Both the position numbers and the translations under genes were made by a program. A stretch of DNA of 18,657 bases from Cladosporium sp. IMV 00045 (Eukaryota; Ascomycota; Dothideomycetes; Cladosporiales; Cladosporiaceae), in contig MSJI02000058.1 in NCBI GenBank assembly GCA_001931905.2, forward strand, positions 1 to 18,657, given 5' to 3'. Numbering within the stretch: position 1 is the stretch's first letter; each line of letters starts with the position of its first letter. Below the pieces are notes generated by a model that was not told the DNA's origin, made no database searches, and saw only the letters and a list, made by a program, of their open reading frames with translations. This document shows, in pieces, positions 1 through 9,644 of this stretch.

Positions 1-317
1 GTCGAAGCTTGCGGCGTCTGATTGCTCTGCAGCCTAGCCTCTGCGAGCTTTGCCCTCTGTTCAGCATCCTTCAACCGCGCTTCAGTCTGTCTCAGGCGAG
101 CTTCCACCTCTGTGAGATATCTCCTGGTCAATGGCGTCTTACTATGTCTTTCGTACAGACAGTGGCGTTTGTTCCTTGCGCATGGACCGCATTCCGGAAG
201 CTGTCTGTCACATCGACCTTTTCGTCGTTTGCATTCATTGCATGCTTGGTCGCCCACTCCGAGGGAGGTGAGTGAAAGATGTCCTGCATGCGCAGACTGT
301 GCCTGATGCTCAGCCAT
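1..317 (-). CDS. Zn(II)2Cys6 (Gal4-type) transcription factor, N-terminal part, cut by window edge
   Basis: Translating the minus strand from the ATG at 317-315 gives an open frame to the window edge (105 codons). The start is well placed, with G at -3 and G at +4. Residues 26-53 form a complete binuclear zinc cluster, C-x2-C-x6-C-x6-C-x2-C-x6-C (Cys 26, 29, 36, 43, 46, 53), with the basic run KRRKGRC expected for DNA contact. After it comes a linker (TPLTRRYLTEVEARL) and a heptad-like, Arg/Glu/Ala-rich stretch that looks like the dimerisation coiled coil. By family knowledge such proteins are fungus-specific nuclear regulators that bind CGG-type half-sites as dimers. The activation and middle-homology domains lie outside the window, so the target pathway is unknown. 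No intron is needed in the visible part. Confidence 0.92.
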   Translation of the reverse strand, partial: MAEHQAQSAHAGHLSLTSLGVGDQACNECKRRKGRCDRQLPECGPCARNKRHCLYERHSKTPLTRRYLTEVEARLRQTEARLKDAEQRAKLAEARLQSNQTPQAS

Positions 318-728
318 GTCGTTGTTGATAGATGCTGGTGTTGTGCTGATGACGCAGAATGGCCACTTGATACCGTCAGTGGGCCTGCTGCGACTGCGCC
401 CGGATATTGCAGGTCATCTGTGTCATCTCTCGTCCGTCAGCGACGAAACAGTCCGTAGAATATCTCGTCTTGTGAAAAGGCTTATGATTATTGGGGCCTG
501 CGACAGTCATTGAAGCTCAGCCAAGATGCGTCGTTGCGAGAGTGGGGTCTCACGCCACTGAGAGGGCCAAACGGCCAGACCCGTCTCCCATCTTTCACTG
601 AGCTCCACTTCATCAACTTGACAAGATCTCCAGCTCTGACCTGGAACACCAGTTGACCATCTTCATACATATGTACTAGAGAACATGTCAACATGTCTTT
701 CTAGAGTATCTCAAGGTAGCTATTCATA
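318..728. other. intergenic region upstream of the Zn2Cys6 gene
   Basis: This 411-bp stretch separates the 3' end of the zinc-ribbon gene from the start of the Zn2Cys6 gene, both on the minus strand, so it must hold the promoter of the latter. A 68-codon minus-strand frame (488-694) has no recognisable motif and I do not call it a gene. No TATA box or clear operator was seen. Confidence 0.5.
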
Positions 729-1712
729 TCATGCACCGTCTTCTCTCCAGCGAATGCTCCAATCACCTTTTGCGAAGCTAGGCTCTACCACCTTGTCTTG
801 CATGACCGCCTCACATTTCCTCCTCTGCTCATGACCATTGTCGTTATCTGAATTATTGAGCACGAAGCCGAATACAACACCTCGACGAGCAGCACACCTG
901 ACCATCTCTCGCTGGTTAGCTTTCTTTTGCCCTTCCATCCGTCTCTCCAGCATTTCCTCGCTTTCCTCGACTCGCTCTGCACGTCCTTTCTCGCCTCCGA
1001 CCCCACCATTGACTTCCGATACGTCTTGCGATGGCCGTATCCTGGTACCACTCCTGATTGACATACGAGCTAGAATGTCGCCATCTATGATCTCCTTTCC
1101 AACAGGATCGTGGGCCGAGCTGGTTGTTGGACGACTATCCTCCATATCTATTGAGGTCCATGCTTCTGCGTCAGCTGTGCCACGGCTAGCTCTGTCTTTT
1201 TTACGACCAGAAGTTTTCGAAGGGTCAAAATGATCACCAAACATCAACGCTTCTACCGTCGCACACGACACAAGTAACTGGTGATCGTGTCTTTGCTTTT
1301 GCTTCCCCTTCTTTGGACCTCTTTCGTTGCCATGAACGTTCTTCGAGCCAATGATGGCGTCGTCCTCAAGCGCTTCAGCATTGCCGAGGCCCTCGTGATT
1401 GGGGACCTCCTGACCGGTCAAGAGTGCTACGAAAGCACCCTCAATACGTCTATCAAGAGCACCTGGCTTACGACTTCTACATCGGCTTGAACAGTATTTT
1501 GCAGGCGTTTGATTCTTACTGGAGTCAACTTTCCGTGGCCCTGTCAAATAAGCAGAATTAGCTCTGGGCGGCGACAGAATTGCGTGCTACCCACCGATGA
1601 CACGACCACACGAGCGGCAGTAAGGCGTCAATTCACCTCCAGGTAGAGAATAGTACGGTGCTGGTGTGGCTTGATGCTTAGAAGGCCGAGACCAGGAGTC
1701 CATCCAGCTCAT
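729..1712 (-). CDS. conserved fungal protein with split CxxC...CxxxC zinc-ribbon-like N-terminus, function unknown
   Basis: Two exons: 1712-1595 and 1540-729, giving 309 residues. The 54-bp intron (1594-1541) has donor GTGGGT, a CTAAT branch-like site and acceptor GACAG. Splicing is in phase 1 and joins RVI-G to PRKVDSS. The start at 1712 has A at -3. The frame is also open upstream to 1967, so a longer N-terminus is possible but has no sign of conservation. Cys32 and Cys35 (YCRSCG) lie in exon 1; Cys56 and Cys60 (YCSSRC) lie in exon 2, so the intron divides the likely zinc site. Next comes RKPGALDRRIEGAFVALLTG, a pattern I recall from uncharacterised filamentous-fungal proteins. The C-terminal two-thirds is polar, charged and probably disordered, with a Glu/Arg-rich helix near residues 210-240. 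No membrane segment or signal peptide is visible. I cannot assign a reaction. Confidence 0.8.
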
Positions 1713-2090
1713 CTTTGAAGTTTTGGATCTCGGGTTCGAGCGTCTAGACTTGTTTTTGTCGTTGGTGGAATGGAAAGCTCTCGATGAGCTTGGTGGCTGC
1801 TGTTCCTTCGTGGTACTCACAAGCTTGGTCGAGAGACACAGTGAGGTGAAGCAGAGCTGAAGAAGTGATCTGCTACCAGCAATTGAATGATGACCATGAA
1901 GAATGAGCATGCCACCCACCAGGCGAGACTGTCGATTGTAACCTGGACAAGATTGTGTTGAGACCAAGAAAGCGAAACAAACAAGAAATTGGAGTGATGC
2001 TTGAAGGTAACGTCATGACATCATCGAGACCGAAGTGTTTGCGACTCGGAATCAGATCACGAAGACGCATTTAGGCAGAGTAAGGATATA
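1713..2090. other. upstream region of the zinc-ribbon gene
   Basis: This region should carry the 5' leader and promoter of the minus-strand gene starting at 1712. Minus-strand frames at 1587-1967 and 1873-2070 overlap it, but neither shows a motif outside the exon already called. Base composition is still gene-like here; it changes to the CpG-poor type at about 2090. Confidence 0.4.
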
Positions 2091-4040
2091 TTCATGACAC
2101 ACAATCCATCCGCTCTGTCAACTTAACTACGCTCTTTATGGGCTTGCCTGGTCATTGGCCAATTGCCAACACGGCTCTGATGATTCACGTATGCGCATGC
2201 TGATGTGATTTGGAACATCAATGATGCACTATTGTCTAGGGAACAGGCTAGTATCGGCAAAATTGTGAACAATCCATGTTCAAAGTGTGTACAGATCTGA
2301 GAACTTTGGGATAAGACTGATCAAAGTTTGGCCAGACTTAGAAAGCTCAATGTTATTTAACAACAAAATGCAATAAATAGTATTGAATGGGTTGCACTTT
2401 CACAATAAAACAAGTTACAGCTCAAGATAGCAGGTTTAGAGCTGAAGATCCAATAGAGCATTGATTCTATGAAATGTAAGTTAAATTGATCAGAACCAGA
2501 TCTTGACCACTTATGATGACTTGTATAAGTTAGTACATGACTTGTGACTTGAAGCAACTGGAAAATTGTCTTCCAGATGCAACAAGACTAGACAACAATG
2601 GCTTTGATCCCCAACTATAAGAGCTGAGCAATCCGAACACAATGACTGACACACAGTTTGTCTCCTGAATTCATGTATCGTTGAAAGTGTTTGGATTGCA
2701 ATGCAGCTAGAGTCATTTGTGATCTATCTATGGAACTTTTGTGACAAAGTCGCATATTTTGCTTGAGATGATCACTCAGTCTGGTTCTATATCATGCTAC
2801 ATACTCGCTTGAAAGTTGCGCGCAATGAGAAAAGCCAATGCCTTCGAATGTCAATTTCAGTGGCTGGGAAATTAGTGCATTGCTTTCCCTTCATATCTGA
2901 CCATTGTTAGCAGCGCAACTAGCACTTTCATCATTTTCAGGTCATGATGTACCCACATGCTATACCTGCAGTAGACTTTGCATTAGCCCAAGACACCAAA
3001 GTTATCAGTTATTTGTCAACAAGATCAATGTCTGTCTCAGGTAAAGACTCATGGTTATAGTGCTTCATAACTTAAGTCAACTTAACTCCCCAATGAGTGA
3101 CATTATGGTCCAAGACACAAGTAAATTACAAACAAAGCTGTCAATGAATACCACATCTGCTTTCGCAAGATGCAAATTGAACAGCATAGACTAACAATTT
3201 GTCTTCATGATGAGTTTGCACTGTCATGACTTAAGTTAGGTATAGCAAGTGCAACAAAGCAGTGGATATTGAATTGAGTTCTTCTTGTTTCCAATCTTTG
3301 GCAAGCATGAGCTTTACAATGCAGCAGCTTGTTCTGACATGACTAGAGCTTCTCAACATGAATCTAAACGAACTTTTGTCTCATCAGAAGGTGTTTCGTC
3401 AACACGTAAGCCCACAAGATTGAGGGCTTCTTATTTGGGACATGTCAGTGTTCATTTGGACAAGCAGTGACGTTTGCATATTTCACAAAGATATGAAGAC
3501 AAACAACCTAGTTACAAATCATGTTAGTTAGCATGAAATCTGCGGATGCAATTTATTTTCTTTCCACATCGATTCTGTTCAGAGTGGGACCTTGAGGTAA
3601 GTTATTCGAAGTTGCTAATAGAAAAAGATTTGCATGATGACTTGTGCTGACAAGATTGATGTGGCATTAGATTGTCCAACATAGGTTATGCAATCAACCC
3701 GTTAGGCACACTGTGTTGTTTCGAAAGAGAGGACATTTAGTTACAACCTGATCAGTTGTGTTAAAGGCCCAGTATTGGTTAAATGATGTCAACACATCAT
3801 CAAAACATGTACAGTCATTCAGTCACTAAATTAAATTTTTTTTATAACGTTAGATTCATTGATAGTCAAAATCTGCATGTAAAGTTGGGCTTGGTTTCGT
3901 GTCGCTTCCAAGCAGTGTTCCCAATTCAAGAAGCAGTGATTGAGAAGCTGAGTCAATCTAAATAAGCTGTTGCTCTTGGCGAATGTCAAGTCGGTTAATA
4001 TTGGAGATCTTGAATTGATACATGTTTTAATACAGTCGAG
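2091..4040. repeat. gene-free, AT-rich, CpG-poor block, possibly an old degraded repeat
   Basis: Nearly two kilobases without a credible reading frame. CpG is very rare (none between about 2341 and 2580 by eye), while TpG and CpA are plentiful. This suggests long-term C-to-T decay at CpG rather than classical CpA-type RIP. Words such as GTCAACTTAACT recur (near 2117 and 3076). No LTR, TIR or coding remnant could be recognised. The block resembles 11276-12660 in composition. Calling it a repeat is inference; it could also be unique decayed intergenic DNA. Confidence 0.4.
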
Positions 4041-4314
4041 CGCAGGGCAAAATAAAGATGATTTTTGAAAGGGAAGCAGCCCGGTCTGCGTCTAGGCAAC
4101 TAGTTGGGCAGTGGTATCATGGTGTCCGAAGGGGGAACAGCGCCACTCGCATCATGAAAGAGGAATTCCCAACTAAGTTACACCGCGCTGCCATAAGTTA
4201 CAATTACGATCATCAACGTATCATCGACACTATTTACAAAGGGACGTACTACAGAGAAAATCTCCAAAAACTTTCTAAACCCAGTCACTCTGAGCCGAAT
4301 CGACAGTCTCGATC

Positions 4315-4713
4315 TCAAGAGCCGGCGGGAACAGCAGGATAGATCGACCAAGAGTGACCTTTGCGCGAGAAGGTCCAGTTGAGAAGTATCCAGACCCAGA
4401 TGAGTCTTATGAAGCCACCGACATACCACTCTGCTCGTTTCGCTGAATTCGGCTCTTCGTAGACCCAGACCTCGCGAATATCGTAGTTGATGACAAAGGC
4501 ATCGATCCCGCAAATGAGAATCCACATAGCCCAGGCGAAAGTCTGGCCCTGGCGTCCATGCGCGTAATTGAGCCGCACGGCATTGAGTCCTAAGAGTATT
4601 CCGACAATGCAGGCCAAGGTCGACAAAGGCGGACCATGAGAGCTTCCATCACCTAACAGCATGATGTAAGAAGCTTTCCCGGGATACTCCAACCAAATCT
4701 GCTCATATTCCAA
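4315..4713 (-). CDS. hydrophobic reading frame, possible displaced 3' exon of the CorA-like gene or small membrane protein
   Basis: This frame lies directly downstream of the CorA-like gene on the same strand. It encodes several likely membrane helices: around STLACIVGILLGLNAV, FAWAMWILICGIDAFV and FIRLIWVWILLNW. The tryptophan-rich, hydrophobic make-up looks like real protein. The first true ATG in frame would be at YIM-LLGDGSS; the upstream part (EYEQIWLEYPGK) is also protein-like, which favours an exon over a separate gene. The perfect donor GTAAGT at 4810-4805 has phase 2, and none of the acceptors I found joins to this frame without a stop or a one-base shift. It is therefore either a 3' exon displaced by another lesion, or a small separate membrane protein. 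It has no match I recognise. Confidence 0.35.
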   Translation of the reverse strand: MEYEQIWLEYPGKASYIMLLGDGSSHGPPLSTLACIVGILLGLNAVRLNYAHGRQGQTFAWAMWILICGIDAFVINYDIREVWVYEEPNSAKRAEWYVGGFIRLIWVWILLNWTFSRKGHSWSIYPAVPAGS

Positions 4714-6683
4714 AGAGGACCATCACACGCCATCTACTGAAACTATCAGAAGTCTAAGATTATGTCAACTACTGTACTTTGTGCGCCGTGAACACACCAG
4801 GTGTACTTACAAAGTCCACATGAGGCTAATGATACTTAGAAAAGTTCTTCGCCTTCGGAGCGAAAAACGTGCGATCGAGCGGCAAACACGGCCGCCTATT
4901 AATAGGAGAATGATACTACCAAAAACGAGTGCTCTAGCTATAACTTCAAACATCCATATGGGCCAGCTATAATTCCCTGGAGAATCGGAAACGAGATAAG
5001 TCTTCGAGACATGAATCGGTGTATTGGACGTGACCGCGTCTGGAAAGTAGGTGAAGTTCTCGAGTGTATAACCCAATGCCTCGGTACCGTTAAGGTAGGT
5101 ACCACTAAGGGTACTGTTAAAGTGAGTTAAGTTGTTGTACCGCGGCCAATCCCTGTGTCCTACAAACCAGGGAGCAATGTCATTGGCTAGTACACTCACA
5201 TTCACTGAGGTGGTATTGGTCCAGATTATAGTCTGCTTAGATGGGTCCCTGATGTTCATGCCGAAAAAAGACTGCAACAGTTTGCTATCAGCAATGAATT
5301 GGGTTTCGTATTTTGATCGCCTTACAGTAGCAAAGGCCAATGGCACATAAATAGCGATGAACATTCCAATTGTCCTGTTGCGGCGTTTGTCAAAAAAGGT
5401 CAATCTGGTCAGTGATCCTATGTCTCAGCGTCTCGATCTGAGGGGCTTGTTTGTCGATCAGGCTTACGAGGTATTCGAGATCGTCTGCATATCGTCGAGA
5501 AGCCAGCGAACCTTGATACAGGTATTGTGTCGCTTCTGTGGCCGGGAAAAGCGAGAGGAAAAGTCCGGAAATCGTTTGTAGGTTCTTGCGGCAAGCCTCT
5601 GCTGACCACTCGTGGCACTCATGCAGGTGTAACAGCAGCTGCACCTTCGACGAGGAAGGATTGCTTCGTGGGGTCATATCCTGCATCAACGTCATTACGA
5701 TGGCCCCATTGACCAGGTCGGTACGGCCAGGACCTGAAGTCACCTACCAGCTCATGAAGTAGCCGCCTTGAATCTTCGACATATGTACGAATCTCTGCAA
5801 TGACTGTCGAGAGGCATGCAAGAAATGAAACGAGCATCTGAACCCCGGCGCTTTGAAGATGGCTAACGACGTTTGCTTCGGCGGCCAAATCGTGTTGGCG
5901 TTTCAGATGCGCCACGGTGTCGCCCGACGTTGTGATCAACACTGTTCGACGGTTGCTGGAACTTTCAGCCGTGATGTCTTTCAACCGAAGGACTTCCAAT
6001 TTTGGCCGTTGTGTGTACGGCTCTGAGATGTAGATACTCCAGTCGTGAGACCCAAGGAACGTCTCAAAAGTTGGGCATGCCCGTAGCCATTCGAGGGTTA
6101 TGTCAAAGCCGCGAAGTGAGGGCTCCAGGTTGTCAACAATGTCGATCGAGTCTGCTTCTGATGGAAGCCTTAGTCTCCAATCAAGCTGTGATGGCGATTT
6201 GCTTCTCACTTCCTGCACCAGGGCTGTGATAGCAAGATCTTGACTGGGCCAGTGGTCTTGCAAAATTGATCGTAGTAGGACTCGAAAGTGTTCTGTTGGT
6301 GAGATATGCATGGAAACGTACCATGGGACGAATGGTTCAAAATCGCTTCCAGCATCGATACTGATGGCACAGAGCGAGAACACACGGTCTGCGGTTTGCG
6401 AAAGCTCTCGTTGAAAAGTGTCCAGATTCTGGACGATGGAGTATTGGCTGTTGCATGTACACGGGCGTCCGTTGGCAGTGCTGACCCAGACGCATCTTTC
6501 TAGCACTTTGCCGCTGTCACTGTTGTTACTCAGTGCGTTGTGAAATTGCCGGAGACGTGGTCTCGTGTCAGACTCAGAAAGCGTGGTAATCTTGTCGTGT
6601 AAGTATTGTGGGACCTAGTTCCGGTCAGAAACGAATGGAGGATGGCGTATAACAGCTAGCAACTCACACGATAGGTGTGGAAC
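4703..6683 (-). pseudogene. CorA-like Mg2+ transporter-type membrane protein, main body, separated from its first exon by a MULE
   Basis: Pieces on the minus strand: end of exon 1 (6683-6668), exon 2 (6614-5748), exon 3 (5680-5326), exon 4 (5271-4811), and a proposed short exon 5 (4736-4703). Introns are 53 bp (GTGAGT, CTGAC branch), 67 bp (GTAGGT...GCAG), 54 bp (GTAAGG...TTGCAG) and about 74 bp (GTAAGT). A long soluble region ends in a charged helix leading into membrane segment 1 (MFIAIYVPLAFAT) and the signature SFFGMNI. A loop of roughly 95 residues with seven N-x-S/T sequons follows, then segment 2 (near WMFEVIARALVFGSIILLLI) and a basic tail. The GMN motif and two-helix layout are CorA/ZntB hallmarks, so divalent-cation transport is the family expectation. 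Lesions: the MULE cuts exon 1, and the A6 run at 5392-5397 (T6 in the gene) carries one base too many for the frame. With both undone the product would be about 615-620 residues. The 3' end is uncertain. Confidence 0.8.
6675..6683. repeat. left copy of the 9-bp target-site duplication (GTGTGGAAC)
   Basis: GTGTGGAAC directly precedes the left inverted repeat and recurs exactly at 10357-10365 directly after the right one. A flanking G on both sides would allow a 10-bp reading, but 9 bp gives matching CGG...CCG element ends. Nine base pairs is the usual duplication for Mutator-like elements. On the minus strand it is GTTCCACAC, coding within exon 1 of the CorA-like gene. Confidence 0.93.
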
Positions 6684-6746
6684 CGGAATTGATAAGGATA
6701 GTACCACTTTTCGTGATTCAACGTACCTTCGGAGTCTTAGCATTTG
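6684..6746 (+). repeat. left terminal inverted repeat of the MULE, 63 bp
   Basis: Matches the reverse complement of 10294-10356 at 58 of 63 positions; the differences are at repeat positions 4, 5, 8, 33 and 36. It starts CGG and ends GCATTTG. The 24 bases before position 33 and the last 27 are identical between ends. CpA and TpG are present normally, so RIP has not reached it. Confidence 0.95.
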
Positions 6747-6767
6747 CATAACGCGTAGGTAGCCTTA

Positions 6768-9644
6768 ATGTCTTCGTCTCTATCGAATAATTATACCTCT
6801 ACTACCATATCGTCGCCTCTATCGTCACTATTACGCTCGCCCTTACGCTCGCCCTCTATATCTTCCCTCGTTTTAAACGAAGGCCTATCTACTAACTCCT
6901 AGGGCCTCTTACTACTAGAACGCGTATACGACGACCTCCCCTCTCTTTAAAAGGCTATCTTCGACTAGACCGAAGAATAGGGCTACGATCTTATCGTCTC
7001 TTCTACTCGTAAATATAAAGGCGGCCTTACGAAGAAGCTCCTTCGTTATAGACGAGGAGGTAGGATATAGGATACGCGATAGATCCCTTTTAAATAAAAG
7101 TAACGGTATACGAGCTCTTATAAAAGCGGATATCCTATCTAAATATAGATTAAAGAACATATAGACGGTACCTAGTTCGTATAGTATACCTAAACCGTAG
7201 CTTAGTATAATCACCCTCGTATTTAACGAGGTAAAGGTATACTAAATCAACGTCGTCGTTAAAGGGCCGAGCTAGCTAGTATCGAGGTAGAGGTCGTTCG
7301 TTATTTACGAGCAGGTATCCGAGTCTAGTAAATCTATACGCTTATTCGTAAGAAGTTCCCTTCTTCGTATTAGACGTAAAGGGATATCTATAATACGAAG
7401 GCGTATATAAAGAAGGTTACCCTTCGTAATATAGGCCTCGTAGAGTCGATAATCTAGGTACTATAAACCGAAGGCTTCTTCTACCGGATAGACCTTTCGA
7501 GATTAACGAATAAGAGCATACGTTTAAAACGACTATTTATTACGCATCCGAAGTCGATCGAGCTATTTCGACGGTTTAACGACGTGATCTACCTAGATAA
7601 TACGTATAAAACAAATAGATATAGTAAGCTAGTTCTAAATATCTATAGTATTACCGGCTTAAATAAGACGATCTAAATAGTAGTCGCTATTCTCGAAACC
7701 GAATAAGCATCCGACTTCGAATAGGCTTTACGTTAACTATAAGACCTCCTTCGTAAGAAACGAATAGCTATACTACGGCTATTTATATCTAACCGAGACG
7801 AGGCTTATTTAGGTGCGATCTAGCTCGTTTTCCCCGAAGCATAGATCTATCTTTATATCTAGCATATTATAAAGGACGTAAAGGCCTATATAATAAAGAA
7901 GCTTAGCTAGGTACCTAACTAAAATAACCCTAGGAGCTACGTTCTTACCGAATAGGGCTAAGAGTTCTTCGACCTCTTTCGCGGCCTACTATCCCTTCGT
8001 TTAGAACGAGAGTTTAAAGAATAGTACGCTCGGATAGAACGACTCTAGCTATAAGGCATAGTCTATCTAAATTCGACCTAGTTAAGCCGGTATACGGATA
8101 AGATCTGCCTCTTCGCTATAAACGAAGTCTTTTACTTTAGTATCTACTCGACTTCGCGCGTTAAAGGATCTTACGTAGCGATAAAGAAGTAGCTTTAAAA
8201 CTTACGGAGTTATATCTTCGGCTTCGTCGATAAGCTACTACCTTAGTAGGAAGATCTATACGCGAGGATTACCGACGATATCTACGTAGAAGAAGAACGT
8301 AGTCTTATCGAGGCTAGCTCTTCGTTCTATACGAACGTCTAGCGATAGATCTATCGCTTCGCTTTAGAATATACGATAGGATAGTATCGGCTAGCTTTAA
8401 AAGAGCTCCTAGATAGGAAGTAGCTTCGTTTAGAACGAACGCCTCTCTTACCTTATTCTAATAATATCTAGGTAACCTACGGCCTACCGTATTAGTATAC
8501 GATTCGTAATCTACGGCTCGAAGGCCTACCGCTTTAGAAGACGCATTTCTATAAGCACTAGTAGATCTACGTTAAGAACGAAGGCCCGGAGTCTTAAGTA
8601 GAGGTAGAAGCACCGACGCGGGATATTAGGGAGCTATCTACTATACTAAGGCGTCGAATACGAGGGCCCTCTCGTAGTAGACGAACTAGTATAGGTATTT
8701 ATAGGAACCGAAGGGATCCCCTAGTAATCGAGCTATTAGATTAAAATAGCTCCCCTCGCGGCTCACCTTATAGATTAGTCGTATCTTCGTTATAACCGAA
8801 GGGGTCCTAAAGGTTAACTTCTTCGTTAATCTAGCCTTCGCCTCTATCTTAGGAGTATTCGCCTTATCCTTCGTTAGAACCGAGCCCTCGGCCTTAGCCT
8901 CGGCCTTAGCTAAACCTATAAACGAACTACTATTACTATTACGCTCCCGTACTACCGTAGGCCCTTTTCGGATTAAACGACTACGTAAATTAGCCGTACT
9001 ACCGTTTCCTACTACCCTAAGCCCTCGCTCCTTATCCTTTCGTTCCTAACGAAGGCGTACTAGGTCCGTAGTACTAGCTATACCCTCCGTAGGTACCTAG
9101 GCCCTAGGCCGGACCGCCTCTACCTTAGATCTATCTACCTTTCGGTTTAAACGAATAGGCTTTTCGGGGCCCGTAGGTTCTCGAGGCTTCGAGGGTCGAC
9201 ACGCTAGTAGTTTACTTCGCCTCGAACGCGCTAGTCGTTTGCCGTTCGTCGTACGGCTATTTTAAAGGCGTACTCGACTAGTTAAACGCTTCCTTCTTTA
9301 TTATTAAACTAAGTATCCCTTCCCCTACCTTACCGTCGAAATTCCTAGAATCCTCGTCTAAATCGACTTCTAAATCAACTTCGAACTTAATTAAACTCAG
9401 CTTCGTTTAATACGAAGCTATAGCTATAGCCTAACTTTCGGTATCCGCCTACGAGACGTAGCCGGCCTTTCGTAATACGCCTTTAACTTAGGCGAATCAC
9501 TAGATAGCCGAGATTAACCGCCGATAGCCTACGATAAATCCGGTTTACCGTAGATAGGTGCGTCGGTACGTAGAGCGTTAGGGTCTGAATATATGCCCTA
9601 GCGTACGAAGGGCAGGCCTACGCTACGAAGACGTCGTACGGTAA
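6768..9644 (+). pseudogene. MULE transposase, frame preserved, full of RIP-type stop codons
   Basis: An ATG at 6768 opens a frame readable through at least 8700 without an indel. In order it shows a Ser-rich N-terminus, a region like the MULE zinc/DNA-binding domain (GGR...DTR, then SYKSGYPI where GCPF-type is usual; YNHP at about 7206), and then the DDE core. YLDNTYKTNRY (first Asp codon 7596) matches the family's D-x-TYKTNRY block. SNRDEAYLGAI (7788-7820) matches the SDRE block, with Asn replacing the second catalytic Asp at 7791. SRVKGSY (8154-8174) matches SRVEGAH, with Lys replacing the catalytic Glu at 8163. A degenerate zinc-knuckle-like block follows near 8470-8520, then a Pro/Gln-rich tail. 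About fifty stops, all TAA or TAG, occur where Gln or Trp is expected. No TGA was seen. The 3' limit (TAA at 9642-9644) is a guess; the core is certain. Confidence 0.92.

Noticed and set aside
488..694. 68-codon minus-strand frame between the first two genes
   Set aside because: Looks faintly protein-like (GDLVKLMKW) but has no partner exon or known motif and sits in a short promoter region.
4178..4525. 115-codon minus-strand frame overlapping the hydrophobic frame
   Set aside because: Arg/Leu/Ser-rich shadow of the 4315-4713 frame with no hydrophobic pattern of its own.
5639..5747. 109-bp alternative for the second intron of the CorA-like gene (acceptor GTGCAG at 5641-5639)
   Set aside because: The 67-bp version ending at 5681 is in frame, has a branch-like TGAC at a normal distance and matches the other introns in length.
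6915..7214. 99-codon minus-strand frame inside the MULE
   Set aside because: It lies opposite the transposase frame. RIP removes CpA/TpG and so creates TAA/TAG mainly in the true coding frame; the opposite strand stays open by chance.
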